Shown: positions 1-8,038, counted from the first letter of the stretch. The stretch is DNA of 38,336 bases from Ruoffia halotolerans (GCF_014049385.1 NZ_JACAOA010000022.1:1-38336); one strand, 5' to 3'. Notes: generated by a model from the sequence alone, not told the origin. Program-made: numbers and translations.

Positions 1-2
1 TT

Positions 3-506
3 TTTGTAATTAATATATCTGCTGTCTTTTTATTTTTATTTGTTATCTTTATAACTGTAGTGTTTTCTTTTTCAATAGCAAACTATCTTTTTAGTGGATT
101 TCTTGAAGACTATGTTATAGATACAGAGTTTTATAATTTTATTACAAATATAAATTATAAAAAGATTTTCACTGACTGGTTCAATTTTTCGTTTTTGATT
201 TTTGTATTATTTTACCCTTTTACAGTAATATTTAGCTTACTAGATGACTATTTAGTGCTAATTCAACTTAAGTGGTTCAATAAAATGATGAAAAATATAT
301 TAAAGTACAAGAAATTGTATGAAGCTTTTCTTATGAAAGTATGGTTATATGTTCCAATTATATTAACTATTCTACTTAATATTCCAAGTGATAATATAGA
401 TTACTTAATATTACTTTTCTCTGCTATATTTGCTTTGAATAGTCTAAAAAATAATCTATCTTTAAAAATAAAAAATTATGTAGATTCTAAATTACTTAAA
501 TCCTAA
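3..506 (+). CDS. Membrane protein of unknown function, 3' part only
   Basis: The reading frame is open from the left edge of the window, so the true start lies upstream. A GTG at 60 is the first possible start inside, but the codons before it already encode a hydrophobic helix, so I treat the gene as truncated by the window. About four membrane segments can be seen: one across the left edge, one around the FLIFVLFYPFTVIF stretch, and two near the C-terminus (VPIILTILL and YLILLFSAIFAL). The protein ends in a short basic tail. I recognise no family. Base composition is very AT-rich, like the neighbouring plasmid-like segment, so it may be accessory DNA. Confidence 0.6.
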   Translation, partial: FVINISAVFLFLFVIFITVVFSFSIANYLFSGFLEDYVIDTEFYNFITNINYKKIFTDWFNFSFLIFVLFYPFTVIFSLLDDYLVLIQLKWFNKMMKNILKYKKLYEAFLMKVWLYVPIILTILLNIPSDNIDYLILLFSAIFALNSLKNNLSLKIKNYVDSKLLKS

Positions 507-514
507 AAAAAAAA

Positions 515-536
515 GAACCTCCATAAATCAAGGTTC
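515..536 (-). terminator. Hairpin with U-run on the minus strand
   Basis: Inverted repeat GAACCT/AGGTTC with a 10-base loop. An A-run at about 505-514 becomes the U-tract when read on the minus strand. It would stop leftward transcription, for example read-through from the IS30 transposase, before it enters the gene ending at 506. Confidence 0.45.
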
Positions 537-648
537 ACTATACACGATTATAAGCAATTTCATGTATTAATTTTTGAATAACTGACAAAAATTAATGTCC
601 TTTTAAATAATTTTACAGAAAAATAATTACATAAATAAAAATAAAAAA

Positions 649-678
649 GTAGGGGTCAAAAAATAATTTGACCTCTGC
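649..678. terminator. Bidirectional terminator-like hairpin beside the IS30 element
   Basis: A 12-bp stem with two G-U type imperfections (649-660 with 667-678) has A/T runs on both sides, so it can act on either strand. It lies just outside the left inverted repeat of the IS30 element. Confidence 0.6.
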
Positions 679-698
679 TTTTTTTATTTTTTTGTCTT

Positions 699-1807
699 AA
701 ATTGTCAAATTAAGTGCAACACAGTTTTATAAAAGATTTCATAAGGTGTTTTCCAATTCAAACATTTTTTGGGACGTGTATTTAATTTCGTTGCCCAACC
801 TTGTATCTCTTCATCAGTTGCATCTGTCAAATCAACACCTTTCGGTGAGTACTCTCTAAGGAGTCCATTTGTATTCTCATTAGATCCTCTTTGCCAAGGG
901 GCATGAGGATCTGGAAAATAAATTTGCGTATTATTTAATTCCTTAGTCAATCGGGCGTGTTGACTGAATTCTTTACCACGGTCAGGTGTAATGGTTTTAC
1001 AAAAATTAGAATCAATACCTTGTAGTAATTTAATCATTTGGTCAACTACCGGCTTAGAAGCTTTCTTCTCAGATTTACCGATTAGTAATAACCTAGATTT
1101 TCTATCAACTAGCGTTACTAAGCACGCTTTACCAGTTTGACCTGCAACTGTATCTGCTTCCCAATGACCAATCTCAGTTCGTTCATTAGCGCTATCTGGT
1201 CGTTCATGAATCGTATTGGAGATAGGGATCTTTCCTCTTCTCTCTACGTGATTTTTAGAATGGCGTGTTTTACCTCTGTGTCTTAATTTACGGATAGCGC
1301 CTCGATTACCGGTTGATAAACCAGGCTCATCGAAGTCGCCACGATAAATTGCACGATAGATAGTATTATAACTGATTTTATTTTTGGAATTTTCAAAGTT
1401 CAAACGACCAGAAATTTGTTCTGGAGACCATTGTTCGTTGAGAAATAGTCGTTTGACCAACTGGAAAATAGAGTCTTTATCTAGCGTGCGATGTCTGCCA
1501 CATAGTTGTTTTCTACGTTTATACTCTCCATGAGCAGTTGACGGTGAATAACTGCCATCCTTGTTTGAATTACGATGTAATTCTCTTGAGATAGTCGATT
1601 TAGAACGGTCCAGGGTCTCGGATATATGCCCGATAGTTTCGCCTTGTTCATACATTAGGAATATTGTTTTTCGCTCATTCATGGTAAGATGTGTGTATGG
1701 ATTCATAGCTTTCTCCTTCTAATAGTTGGTTGGTACATCTATTTTATAGGAAAACTATGGATCTTTTTTTATTTTATTATTGTTGTTGCACTTAAATTGT
1801 AAATTCG
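699..1807 (-). mobile_element. IS30-family insertion sequence (copy 1)
   Basis: A single transposase gene is bounded by imperfect inverted repeats of about 24 bp. The left repeat is at 699-722 and the right at about 1784-1807. Both end inward in AAGTGCAACA and match at roughly 10 of the 13 outer positions. The transposase stop codon lies inside the left repeat, as is common in this family. I could not identify a target duplication with certainty. The right end abuts an iteron-rich, plasmid-like stretch. Confidence 0.8.
705..1706 (-). CDS. IS30-family transposase
   Basis: A 333-residue DDE transposase that cuts and joins the ends of its own IS. An N-terminal helix-turn-helix (about residues 7-45, MNERKTIFLMYEQGETIGHI) precedes the IS30 catalytic core. 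The DDE residues sit in GHWEADTV, TPDRGKEF and QRGSNENTNG, with the final glutamate in the last motif. Length and motifs fit an intact family member. ATG start at 1706 with a purine-rich site (AGAAGGAGAAAG) just upstream. It differs clearly from the transposase at 3581-4519, so the two elements are not copies of one IS. Confidence 0.93.
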   Translation of the reverse strand: MNPYTHLTMNERKTIFLMYEQGETIGHISETLDRSKSTISRELHRNSNKDGSYSPSTAHGEYKRRKQLCGRHRTLDKDSIFQLVKRLFLNEQWSPEQISGRLNFENSKNKISYNTIYRAIYRGDFDEPGLSTGNRGAIRKLRHRGKTRHSKNHVERRGKIPISNTIHERPDSANERTEIGHWEADTVAGQTGKACLVTLVDRKSRLLLIGKSEKKASKPVVDQMIKLLQGIDSNFCKTITPDRGKEFSQHARLTKELNNTQIYFPDPHAPWQRGSNENTNGLLREYSPKGVDLTDATDEEIQGWATKLNTRPKKCLNWKTPYEIFYKTVLHLI

Positions 1808-1834
1808 TCGTAAAAAAAACGAGCAAAAAAACAC

Positions 1835-1935
1835 CAAAAACGTATTACAAATGTATACATAAAGTAAACATTTGTAATACAAAGCGTATACTTTTGTATA
1901 CATTCGTAAACATTTGTATACATTTACGCTCTGTA
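1835..1935. repeat. Degenerate iterons, plasmid oriV-like
   Basis: About 100 bp made of variants of ATGTATACAAA and GTTTACG, for example ATGTATACAAATG, ATGTATACAAAAG and GTATTACAAATG on the minus strand, recurring every 20-22 bp. Iterons of about 22 bp upstream of a rep gene are typical of theta-replicating Lactobacillales plasmids (general knowledge). No rep gene follows, so this would be the origin part only. A hydrophobic open frame across 1769-1987 is explained by these repeats and the IS end and is not called as a gene. Confidence 0.6.
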
Positions 1936-1984
1936 ACCATTGATATATATAGGTTTTGAAAATTAAAAAAACGGCGTTTTTTGC

Positions 1985-2085
1985 CAACCTGACGTCACTT
2001 TTTCCTTTGAGATTCGTCAGGCACAGCCTGACACGTCAACCTTTTTGAGCACAGCGAAAAACAGGTGACGTCGGAATCTCTTTAT
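1985..2085. repeat. Palindrome-rich block next to the iterons
   Basis: Nested inverted repeats: a perfect hairpin GTCAGGC-ACA-GCCTGAC (2016-2032); CTGACGTCAC near 1989 paired with GTGACGTC near 2065; and GAGATTC near 2009 paired with GAATCTC near 2074. No coding potential. Such structure beside iterons fits plasmid replication or partition DNA; the exact role is not visible. Confidence 0.45.
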
Positions 2086-2209
2086 GCTCTTACCAAGAAC
2101 TACCTAAATCTCCTTTTATTTTCGCTACTATTTTTTTTGATTTTTTTTCAAATGAGTGCAACGAATTTTTAAAATTGCGGAGCGATTTTTCACACAATTT
2201 TTAGCACAA

Positions 2210-2244
2210 ACACGATATTTTTTATCGTGTATAAGTGCGCCCTT
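2210..2244 (+). other. oriT: Candidate origin of transfer (MOBQ type)
   Basis: A perfect inverted repeat ACACGATA/TATCGTGT (2210-2217 and 2223-2230, loop TTTTT) is followed directly by ATAAGTGCGCCCTT (2231-2244). An inverted repeat immediately 5' of a TAAGTGCGCCCT core is the layout of the nic region recognised by MOBQ relaxases of pSK41/pGO1, pIP501 and RSF1010-like plasmids (established knowledge). No relaxase gene lies in the window, so this would be a mimic-type or remnant oriT usable only with a relaxase supplied in trans. Confidence 0.75.
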
Positions 2245-2291
2245 TTTTAAAAGGTTGCAGGAATCTCCTGCCAAGAAAAAACATCGTTTTG

Positions 2292-2311
2292 GGTTTTGTC
2301 ATGACAAAACC
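2292..2311. repeat. Perfect 20-bp palindrome
   Basis: GGTTTTGTC followed by ATGACAAAACC reads the same on both strands. It lies 50 bp past the oriT core in the plasmid-like block and could be a binding site for a dimeric protein. Function unknown. Confidence 0.4.
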
Positions 2312-2383
2312 GGTGCTTGCCTAGTTAAAAATTTAAACAAAAAAATTGGCGATCTGAAACATATTTTAGATTTAAAAATAAAA

Positions 2384-2407
2384 AACTCGAGAAAAATTCC
2401 TCGAGTT
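2384..2407. terminator. Terminator hairpin AACTCGAG/CTCGAGTT
   Basis: An 8-bp perfect stem with an 8-base loop. Read on the minus strand it is followed by a U-rich tract and comes 7 bases after the stop of the small gene at 2415-2618. Read on the plus strand a T-run also follows, so it is likely bidirectional. Confidence 0.7.
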
Positions 2408-2414
2408 CCTTTTT

Positions 2415-2618
2415 TTAATGATTTAAATAATTTTCGATCTGACAATAAACTATCTCTGCATGTTTTAACTCTAGCGAACTTATATCTTCAGGATTTTTGA
2501 AAAAAACTTCGTCTATTTCGCGTAGAAAAGTAATAAATAATTCTTTTTTTCTTTGGCAACTAATTTTTTGTGATTCTCGAATCAAATTAAAGTTAGCTTC
2601 AAAATCGTTTATACCCAT
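2415..2618 (-). CDS. Small protein of unknown function (67 aa)
   Basis: A short, charged, probably helical protein (MGINDFEANFNLIRESQKIS at the N-terminus, ending KHAEIVYCQIENYLNH). I do not recognise a family. In favour of a real gene are the terminator directly behind it, a TATA-like region upstream and amphipathic, non-repetitive composition. Against it are a weak ribosome site (AAAGAAG directly before the ATG) and its small size. It sits between the oriT block and the divergently transcribed dehydratase gene, so it may be a plasmid-derived accessory gene. Confidence 0.45.
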   Translation of the reverse strand: MGINDFEANFNLIRESQKISCQRKKELFITFLREIDEVFFKNPEDISSLELKHAEIVYCQIENYLNH

Positions 2619-2656
2619 CTTCTTTTGTATAATGAGAAGGCAAAGGAGGCTTAAAC

Positions 2657-3490
2657 ATGAAGAAAATTAATAAAGAAATAGTCATAGACACAATACCTAT
2701 CAGAGATAAAGATACGTATAAAAATAAAATGGGGCGCATATTATGTGTTGGAGGTAATCATGAAAAGGGTGGAGCCATTATCATGAGTGGTCTGGCTGCT
2801 TTGTATTCTGGCGCAGGATTAGTGACTGTCGCGACGGATCAAGTGAACCGGACTAGCTTACATACTCATGCGCCAGAAATTATGTTTATTGATATGTATG
2901 AGTCTGATAATTTAATTGAAGCAGTAAAAGAAAAAGATGTAATAGTGATTGGACCAGGTTTGGGCTTGACTGAGAAAAGTCGAGAAGTGCTTAAAACAGT
3001 CCTTCAATCTGCTTCAGGTGAGCAATATCTGATCATCGATGCCGATGCGATTACGCTACTTGCTGAAGGGGAAGTCAAGCGAGAAACCAATGGCCATTGT
3101 ATCTTCACGCCTCATCTTGGTGAGTGGCAGAGACTCATAGGTCTAAATAAAAATAAATTAACAGTAGAAAGGAATCAACAAGCTCAGAAGGATTTACAAA
3201 GCATAGTTGTATTAAAAGGATCGCCTACACAAGTGTATGTTGACTCAGATGTCTTTGAAAACACAACAGGTAATCCCTCGCAAGCGACCGGCGGGATGGG
3301 AGATACGTTGACTGGGATTCTAGCTGGATTCATTGGACAAATACCGAATGTCAAACAAGCAATTCTTTCAGCTGTGTTCATTCATAGCTACATTGCGGAT
3401 CAATTAGCAGAAACTCATTATGTCACATTACCAACGCAAGTGATTCGAGAACTACCAAAAGTGATGAGAAACTTTGCAGACGCAAAATAA
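2657..3490 (+). CDS. nnrD: ADP-dependent NAD(P)H-hydrate dehydratase
   Basis: A 277-residue ribokinase-like enzyme of the YjeF C-terminal family. It repairs damaged NADH/NADPH by dehydrating the hydrate (S-form) at the expense of ADP, in the cytosol. Visible hallmarks are the N-terminal RILCVGG nucleotide-fold motif, GAGLVTVAT, the VIGPGLG loop, TPHLGEW and the C-terminal GNPSQATGGMGDTLTGILAG signature, which carries the catalytic aspartate. The epimerase (YjeF_N) domain is absent, so this is the stand-alone dehydratase. ATG at 2657 is preceded by AAAGGAGG. It forms a single-gene unit ending in a strong terminator, between two IS30 elements. Confidence 0.9.
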   Translation: MKKINKEIVIDTIPIRDKDTYKNKMGRILCVGGNHEKGGAIIMSGLAALYSGAGLVTVATDQVNRTSLHTHAPEIMFIDMYESDNLIEAVKEKDVIVIGPGLGLTEKSREVLKTVLQSASGEQYLIIDADAITLLAEGEVKRETNGHCIFTPHLGEWQRLIGLNKNKLTVERNQQAQKDLQSIVVLKGSPTQVYVDSDVFENTTGNPSQATGGMGDTLTGILAGFIGQIPNVKQAILSAVFIHSYIADQLAETHYVTLPTQVIRELPKVMRNFADAK

Positions 3491-3505
3491 TAAACAAATG
3501 AAATA

Positions 3506-3535
3506 GGCTACTGACGAGTAATCCGGTCAGTAGCC
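3506..3535 (+). terminator. Terminator of the NAD(P)H-hydrate dehydratase gene
   Basis: A perfect 10-bp stem GGCTACTGAC/GTCAGTAGCC with a 10-base loop, followed by TTTTA. Confidence 0.85.
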
Positions 3536-3549
3536 TTTTATATGTGTTG

Positions 3550-4611
3550 AATTGCAATAATTATTGCGACAATTTTTTATTTACTCAATTAATAAGAGTT
3601 CGTGTAAAAATACTTCCAAAGGTGTTTGGTAATCTAAGCATTTCCTAGGACGATTATTCATTAACCACAAAGCTTGGTTGAGTTCTTGGGAAATCACTCT
3701 AGCGAGGTCTGTTTTCTTAGGAAAAAACTCACGCAGTAAACCGTTAGAGTTCTCATTGGTTCCTCTTTGCCAGGCACTATAAGCATCGGCAAAATAAAAA
3801 TCAATCCCTGCTGCTTCGACCTCAGGATAACAAGCAAATTCTTTTCCTCGATCTGAGGTAAAGGACTTTAAAGCTTCCTTAGGTAAGTTTTCTATCAAAT
3901 CTTCAATCGCAGTTTGCATAGCAACTTTAGAGCGATTTGGCATGGTTAAAGCAATATATAGACGGCTTTTTCGTTCTGCAAAGCTCGCAAAACAACCTTT
4001 ACTCTTACCTCGAGAAGAAACAACTGTGTCGAGTTCCCAATGCCCGAACTCTTTTCGATTCTTCACAGATTTGGGGCGTTTTGAGATGGGAGTGCCGATA
4101 TTAAACTTTCCTCGCGTTTCTTGAGGCTCTCGACTTTTCCCTTTGTGTCTTAAGACAGTTAGGGGTACCTTTAAGATATCTTGGTAAATCCAGTTATAGA
4201 TGGATTTAAAGGAAAGTTTTCCCTGATAGTCTCGTCCAACAATTTGTTCAGGTGACCATGTACGTTCTAATTTATCTTGAATGTCTTTAAGTAGCTCGAC
4301 CGTGTACTTAGGATTTCTACCCTTAAGACGTGCACGTTGATTGGCACCTTCATGGGTATCCTGAGCTTGGTATTGATCTGAAGGGCATCGTTTAAGTTCT
4401 CTATAAATCGTTGACCGATGGCGCCCGATTAATTGGGCAATGCGATTAATTTTATAACCTTCTTGATAGAGTATTTCTATTTTTGAACGTTCCTCTATGG
4501 TAAGATGTGTGTAGCTCATAACAGACCTCCGTGTTTATGTTTTTGTCGTTACTAACATTTTACACGAACCTGTTATGGGTTTCTTTATTTGTCGCACTTA
4601 ATTTTACAATT
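3550..4611 (-). mobile_element. IS30-family insertion sequence (copy 2)
   Basis: The transposase gene is bounded by imperfect 23-bp inverted repeats at 3550-3572 and 4589-4611, matching at about 18 of 23 positions (outer end AATTG, inner end GCGACAA). It sits just behind the dehydratase terminator and 15 bp from the end of copA. It is in the same orientation as the first IS30 element but is a different IS. No clear target duplication was found. Confidence 0.8.
3581..4519 (-). CDS. IS30-family transposase
   Basis: A 312-residue DDE transposase. N-terminal helix-turn-helix (EERSKIEILYQEGYKINRIA, then RHRSTIYRELKR). Catalytic motifs GHWELDTVV, TSDRGKEF and QRGTNENSNGLLREF carry the DDE triad. 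The length is normal and there are no internal stops, so it may be active. ATG at 4519 with GGAGG-type purines upstream (plus-strand ACAGACCTCC). It is only moderately similar to the other IS30 transposase in this window. Confidence 0.93.
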   Translation of the reverse strand: MSYTHLTIEERSKIEILYQEGYKINRIAQLIGRHRSTIYRELKRCPSDQYQAQDTHEGANQRARLKGRNPKYTVELLKDIQDKLERTWSPEQIVGRDYQGKLSFKSIYNWIYQDILKVPLTVLRHKGKSREPQETRGKFNIGTPISKRPKSVKNRKEFGHWELDTVVSSRGKSKGCFASFAERKSRLYIALTMPNRSKVAMQTAIEDLIENLPKEALKSFTSDRGKEFACYPEVEAAGIDFYFADAYSAWQRGTNENSNGLLREFFPKKTDLARVISQELNQALWLMNNRPRKCLDYQTPLEVFLHELLLIE

Positions 4612-4625
4612 CATCATGTAAATAA

Positions 4626-7093
4626 TTATTTGTTTCTCAAACGTAAGGCATTGAGTAATACGGAAATTGAACTTAAACTCATCGCAGCCGCGGCGAACAT
4701 TGGACTTAATAAAGGTCCATCGAAGAAGAGGTAAAGTAAGCCCATCGCGATTGGAGTCCCAATCGTATTGTATCCAAAGGCCCTGAATAAGTTTTGCTTA
4801 ATGTTACGAATGGTTGCATGACTTAAACTGATTGCTTTTGGAACATCACGTAAGTCATCATGCATTAAAACGGTATCAGCTGAATCTATAGCTACATCGG
4901 TACCAGAACCAACTGCCATCCCGATATCAGCTTGAGCTAAAGCAGGCGCATCGTTAATACCATCACCAACCATAATTACTTTCTTTCCTGCATTTTGTAA
5001 CTCTAGTACAATGGCAGATTTATCTTCTGGCATGACTTCACTTAGAATGCGGTCAATACCAAGTTCTTCCCCAATAATATTCGCTGTGTATTGGTTGTCA
5101 CCAGAGGCCATAATGACTTCAAGACCTAGGTCTTTCATCTCTTTAATTGCTTGGCTTGATGTTTCCTTAATAGGGTCCATAACCGCAACAATTCCAATCA
5201 CTTCATTATCTAAAGCAATATACATCGGTGTTTTAGCTTCATTGGCTAATAGTTTAACTTGTGCCTCTAATGAACTAGGTACTTCACTTAGAGAGTCCAT
5301 TAATTTTTTATTCCCAATCGCAATTTCTCTGCCTGCAATGTCTGCTTTAATTCCGCGTGCAGTTATGCTTTCAAAGTGATCGGTTGGCAGTAAGTTAATT
5401 TCTTTCTCTTCGCTATACTTCACAATGGCTGATCCTAGTGGATGTTCAGAGACCGATTCTGCTGAAGCAACCAGTTGTAAGATGTCATCTTTATCAAAGC
5501 TTTCGTTAATGATGAAATCTGTAACAGTCGGTTCACCTTCTGTAATCGTCCCAGTCTTATCTAATAGAACAGTCGTCGCGTTATGTATATTCTCTAGCGT
5601 TTGTCCGTTTTTAATTAAGATACCTTGGCTCGCACCATTTCCAGTCCCAACCATGATTGCTGTGGGAGTTGCTAAACCTAGGGCACAAGGACAAGCAATA
5701 ATTAAAACACTAATAAAGATATTTAAAGCAAAGTTCAGCGGTTTACCCATCACAAAGAACCAGAATAGACCAGATAGAATCGCAATAATAATAACGATGG
5801 GTACAAAGTAACCTGAGATGACATCGGCTAATTTCGCAAACGGTGCTTTAGAACCTGAGCATCTTGAACCATGCGAACGATTTGAGAAATCATCGTATCT
5901 TGTCCAATGCGAGTAGCTTTATATTTAAAAGCACCCGTTTTATTGATACTTGCCCCAGTGACTAAGTCACCAACTGTTTTTTCAACAGGTAAACTTTCGC
6001 CTGTTAACATGGACTCATCAATGCTCGAATGACCTTCAACCATTTCACCATCGACAGGTAAACTTTCCCCTGGTCGAACTTGGATAATATCTCCAATGTT
6101 TAACATTTCAACAGGAATCGTCTCAACTTCTCCGTTTTCACGTACGACACGAGCTGTATCGGGAGCTAATTCCATTAAGCTTTTAATCGCTGAGGATGTT
6201 CTTCCTTTAGCCAGCTCTTCCATATATTTACCTAAGGTCATTAAAGTTAAGATGACAGCAGCTGATTCAAAGTATAATTCTAAATGTTCATGCGTATCCA
6301 CTTGTCCGAAAGGGATTAAAGCAGTCATCACGATACCTTGTAAGTATGCTGCACCCGTACCAACAGCAACTAAGGAATCCATATTTGGATGTCCATTAAA
6401 TAATGTTTTGAACCCACGTTTAAATATGTCTAAACCAAAATATAAGACGGGAGTCGTTAATATTAATTGTAATACCGCATTGGCACCCGGATGAATACTT
6501 GGGTCAATTACTGATGGTAAAGGCATTCCAACCATTGGGCCCATAGTTAGAATAAAAAGGGGAATGGTAAAAATAGCCATCTTAATTAATGTTTGTTTCA
6601 TAGAGTTTAACTTAGTTTCCTTACGTGCCTGATCTACTTCGTACTGCTCTTTGGCAGATAATGCTAGCTCTGCTTGATAACCGGCGTCAGCCACGGTTTC
6701 TTGGATTAATTGAGCGTCTGCAGTCTCTTCCCAAGTTACAGATAATTTTTCAGTAGCTAAGTTAACGGAAGCAGAGTGAACTTGTGGGAGTTTTGCCACT
6801 GCTTTTTCAACAGTTTGTGCACAGCTCGCACATGTCATTCCTGTCACAGAAAAGTTTTGAAAAGTATCATCTGAACGAGTAGGTTCAGTTTGAGTAACTA
6901 ACGTATAGCCTGCATCGGATACAGCTTTAGAAATATCATCGAGTGATAGTTTTGACTCATCAAAGTCGATACTTACTTTTTCTGTTAATTGATTCACTGA
7001 GGCTTCATTGATACCATCCAATTTATTCACAGCTTTTTCAACAGAAGACGCGCATGCAGCACAGTGCATGCCTTCAATGGCATAAGTTTTCAA
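4626..7093 (-). pseudogene. copA: Copper-exporting P1B-type ATPase, frameshifted
   Basis: Two consecutive open frames (7093-5828 and about 5853-4626) together encode one CopA of about 822 residues. The first half has two heavy-metal domains (MHCAAC near the start, MTCASC near residue 75), the first membrane helices and the TGES actuator loop. The second half has the CPC ion motif (ACPCALG), the phosphorylation site DKTGT, HP in the nucleotide domain, GDGINDAPAL, and the C-terminal YN and MSLSS helices. The break is one missing base in a G-run: the frame reads CAG GTT CTA where CAG GGT TCT AAA GCA is expected, near 5854-5855; adding one G restores the conserved reading into [16 protein letters not shown] start at 7093 with AGGAGG 8 bases upstream. 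Unless this is a sequencing error, copper export by this pump is lost. Confidence 0.88.
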
Positions 7094-7115
7094 TAAATAA
7101 ACCTCCTATTCTTAA

Positions 7116-7322
7116 TTAAAGTAATTGGTAACCAGCGTCAGACACAGCTGTTAGCATGTCTACTTTTGAAACAACAGTATCATCATATGTAACATCTGCT
7201 GTTTTATTGGCAAAATCGACCGTTGCGTCAGATACACCATCAAGATTTGATAAAGTGTTTTGGATTGTTTTACTGCAATTCATACATCCCATACCTGCGA
7301 CTTCAAATTGTTCTTTTTTCAT
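7116..7322 (-). CDS. copZ: Copper chaperone CopZ
   Basis: A 68-residue single heavy-metal-associated domain with the metal site GMGCMNC near residues 10-16. In the family it carries Cu(I) in the cytosol and delivers it to the CopY repressor and to the CopA pump. It lies between copY and copA in the usual copYZA order, 22 bases before copA. ATG at 7322 is preceded by GAGGAG. It looks intact, in contrast to both neighbours. Confidence 0.9.
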   Translation of the reverse strand: MKKEQFEVAGMGCMNCSKTIQNTLSNLDGVSDATVDFANKTADVTYDDTVVSKVDMLTAVSDAGYQLL

Positions 7323-7343
7323 ATTAATTTCTCCTCTTATTTA

Positions 7344-7793
7344 TTAATGTAAATGACAGTGACATTGTCCGATAGCACATTCACAAGCTACTTCCTCTGG
7401 TGCTGTGAGTGCTTTTGTTTGGAGTTGTGATATTAACTCTTGAATTTGATCTTGCGATAATTAATTTGTGTCAACAAGGTGAATAATGAGGCTGCCGCGT
7501 TCTTTCGTACATATCGAGTCGAATACTTTATCGGCTTTTAAACGATTAGCCTCGAGTTCTGAAATACTTGGTTTGTATTTTAAAACTTTATCGGTTTTTA
7601 TTTTTTGAATATTTTCTTTGTTTACTAAACGGTTTATGAGTGATTTTACCGTTCCTTCTTTCCAATCGAGAATGTCTAACACCCGGTCAATGATTTCTCG
7701 ACTTGTTAAAGGAGCATCTGCCCATAACACGCGCATCACTTCCCATTCTGAATCGGAAATGTTTAAATCTTGAATACTTAATTGTTGAGTCAT
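7344..7793 (-). pseudogene. copY: Copper-responsive repressor CopY with an in-frame stop
   Basis: BlaI/MecI/CopY-family winged-helix repressor. The start is the ATG at 7793, preceded by AGGAGGGAAATT; the frame is open further upstream but without a ribosome site. The DNA-binding part (ISDSEWEVMRVLWADAPLTS, WKEGTVKSLINRLVNK) is intact. A TAA at 7461-7463 interrupts the gene, yet the same frame continues for 38 codons and ends in the copper/zinc-binding tail CECAIGQCHC, the CxCx4CxC signature of CopY. The full frame of about 149 codons matches the family length. A CAA-to-TAA change is the simplest explanation. A protein stopped at 7463 could still bind DNA but not release it in response to copper. 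Confidence 0.88.
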
Positions 7794-7815
7794 AATTTCC
7801 CTCCTAACACGGGGT

Positions 7816-7849
7816 TGCATTTGTAACCTAACTTTAGTTTGCACGTGTA
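7816..7849 (-). promoter_or_regulatory. Two CopY operator (cop box) variants
   Basis: The minus strand carries TTAGGTTACAnnTGCA twice, with cores at 7840-7849 and 7816-7825, 24 bp apart start to start. The family operator is TACAnnTGTA; here both copies have TGCA in the second half. They lie 23-56 bp before the copY start, where CopY would block the promoter of its own operon. Confidence 0.75.
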
Positions 7850-7929
7850 ACCTAAATAAAGCAAGAGCAAATTACAAGCTTTTTAAATTTTATTGAATAT
7901 ACTAGAACTATGAATAAAAAGCGAAACAG

Positions 7930-7977
7930 ACACAACATATAGTGTGGATTTGTTTAGTGAAGCACAATATTTAGAGT
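7930..7977 (+). promoter_or_regulatory. Tandem NrdR boxes upstream of nrdIEF
   Basis: ACACAACATATAGTGT (7930-7945) and GCACAATATTTAGAGT (7962-7977) both fit the NrdR box. The start-to-start distance is 32 bp, about three helical turns, the standard spacing for cooperative NrdR binding. NrdR represses ribonucleotide reductase genes when dATP is plentiful. The second box ends about 60 bp before nrdI. Confidence 0.85.
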
Positions 7978-8038
7978 TAATCAACCTTTTATTTGAAGTG
8001 TATCCATGCTAATATATAGTACTAAAGAGGACGGTGTA

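Noticed and set aside
1769-1987. 72-residue minus-strand open frame rich in Tyr, Cys and Val
   Set aside because: It spans the IS30 end and the iterons; its composition is explained by the repeats and it has no ribosome site.
2156-2500. 114-residue plus-strand open frame across the oriT
   Set aside because: It runs through the oriT hairpin, the 20-bp palindrome and a terminator and overlaps the small minus-strand gene; no domain is visible.
8006-8038. Earlier ATG for nrdI at 8006
   Set aside because: It adds 11 residues not found in NrdI and lacks a ribosome site, whereas ATG 8039 has AAGAGG at good spacing.
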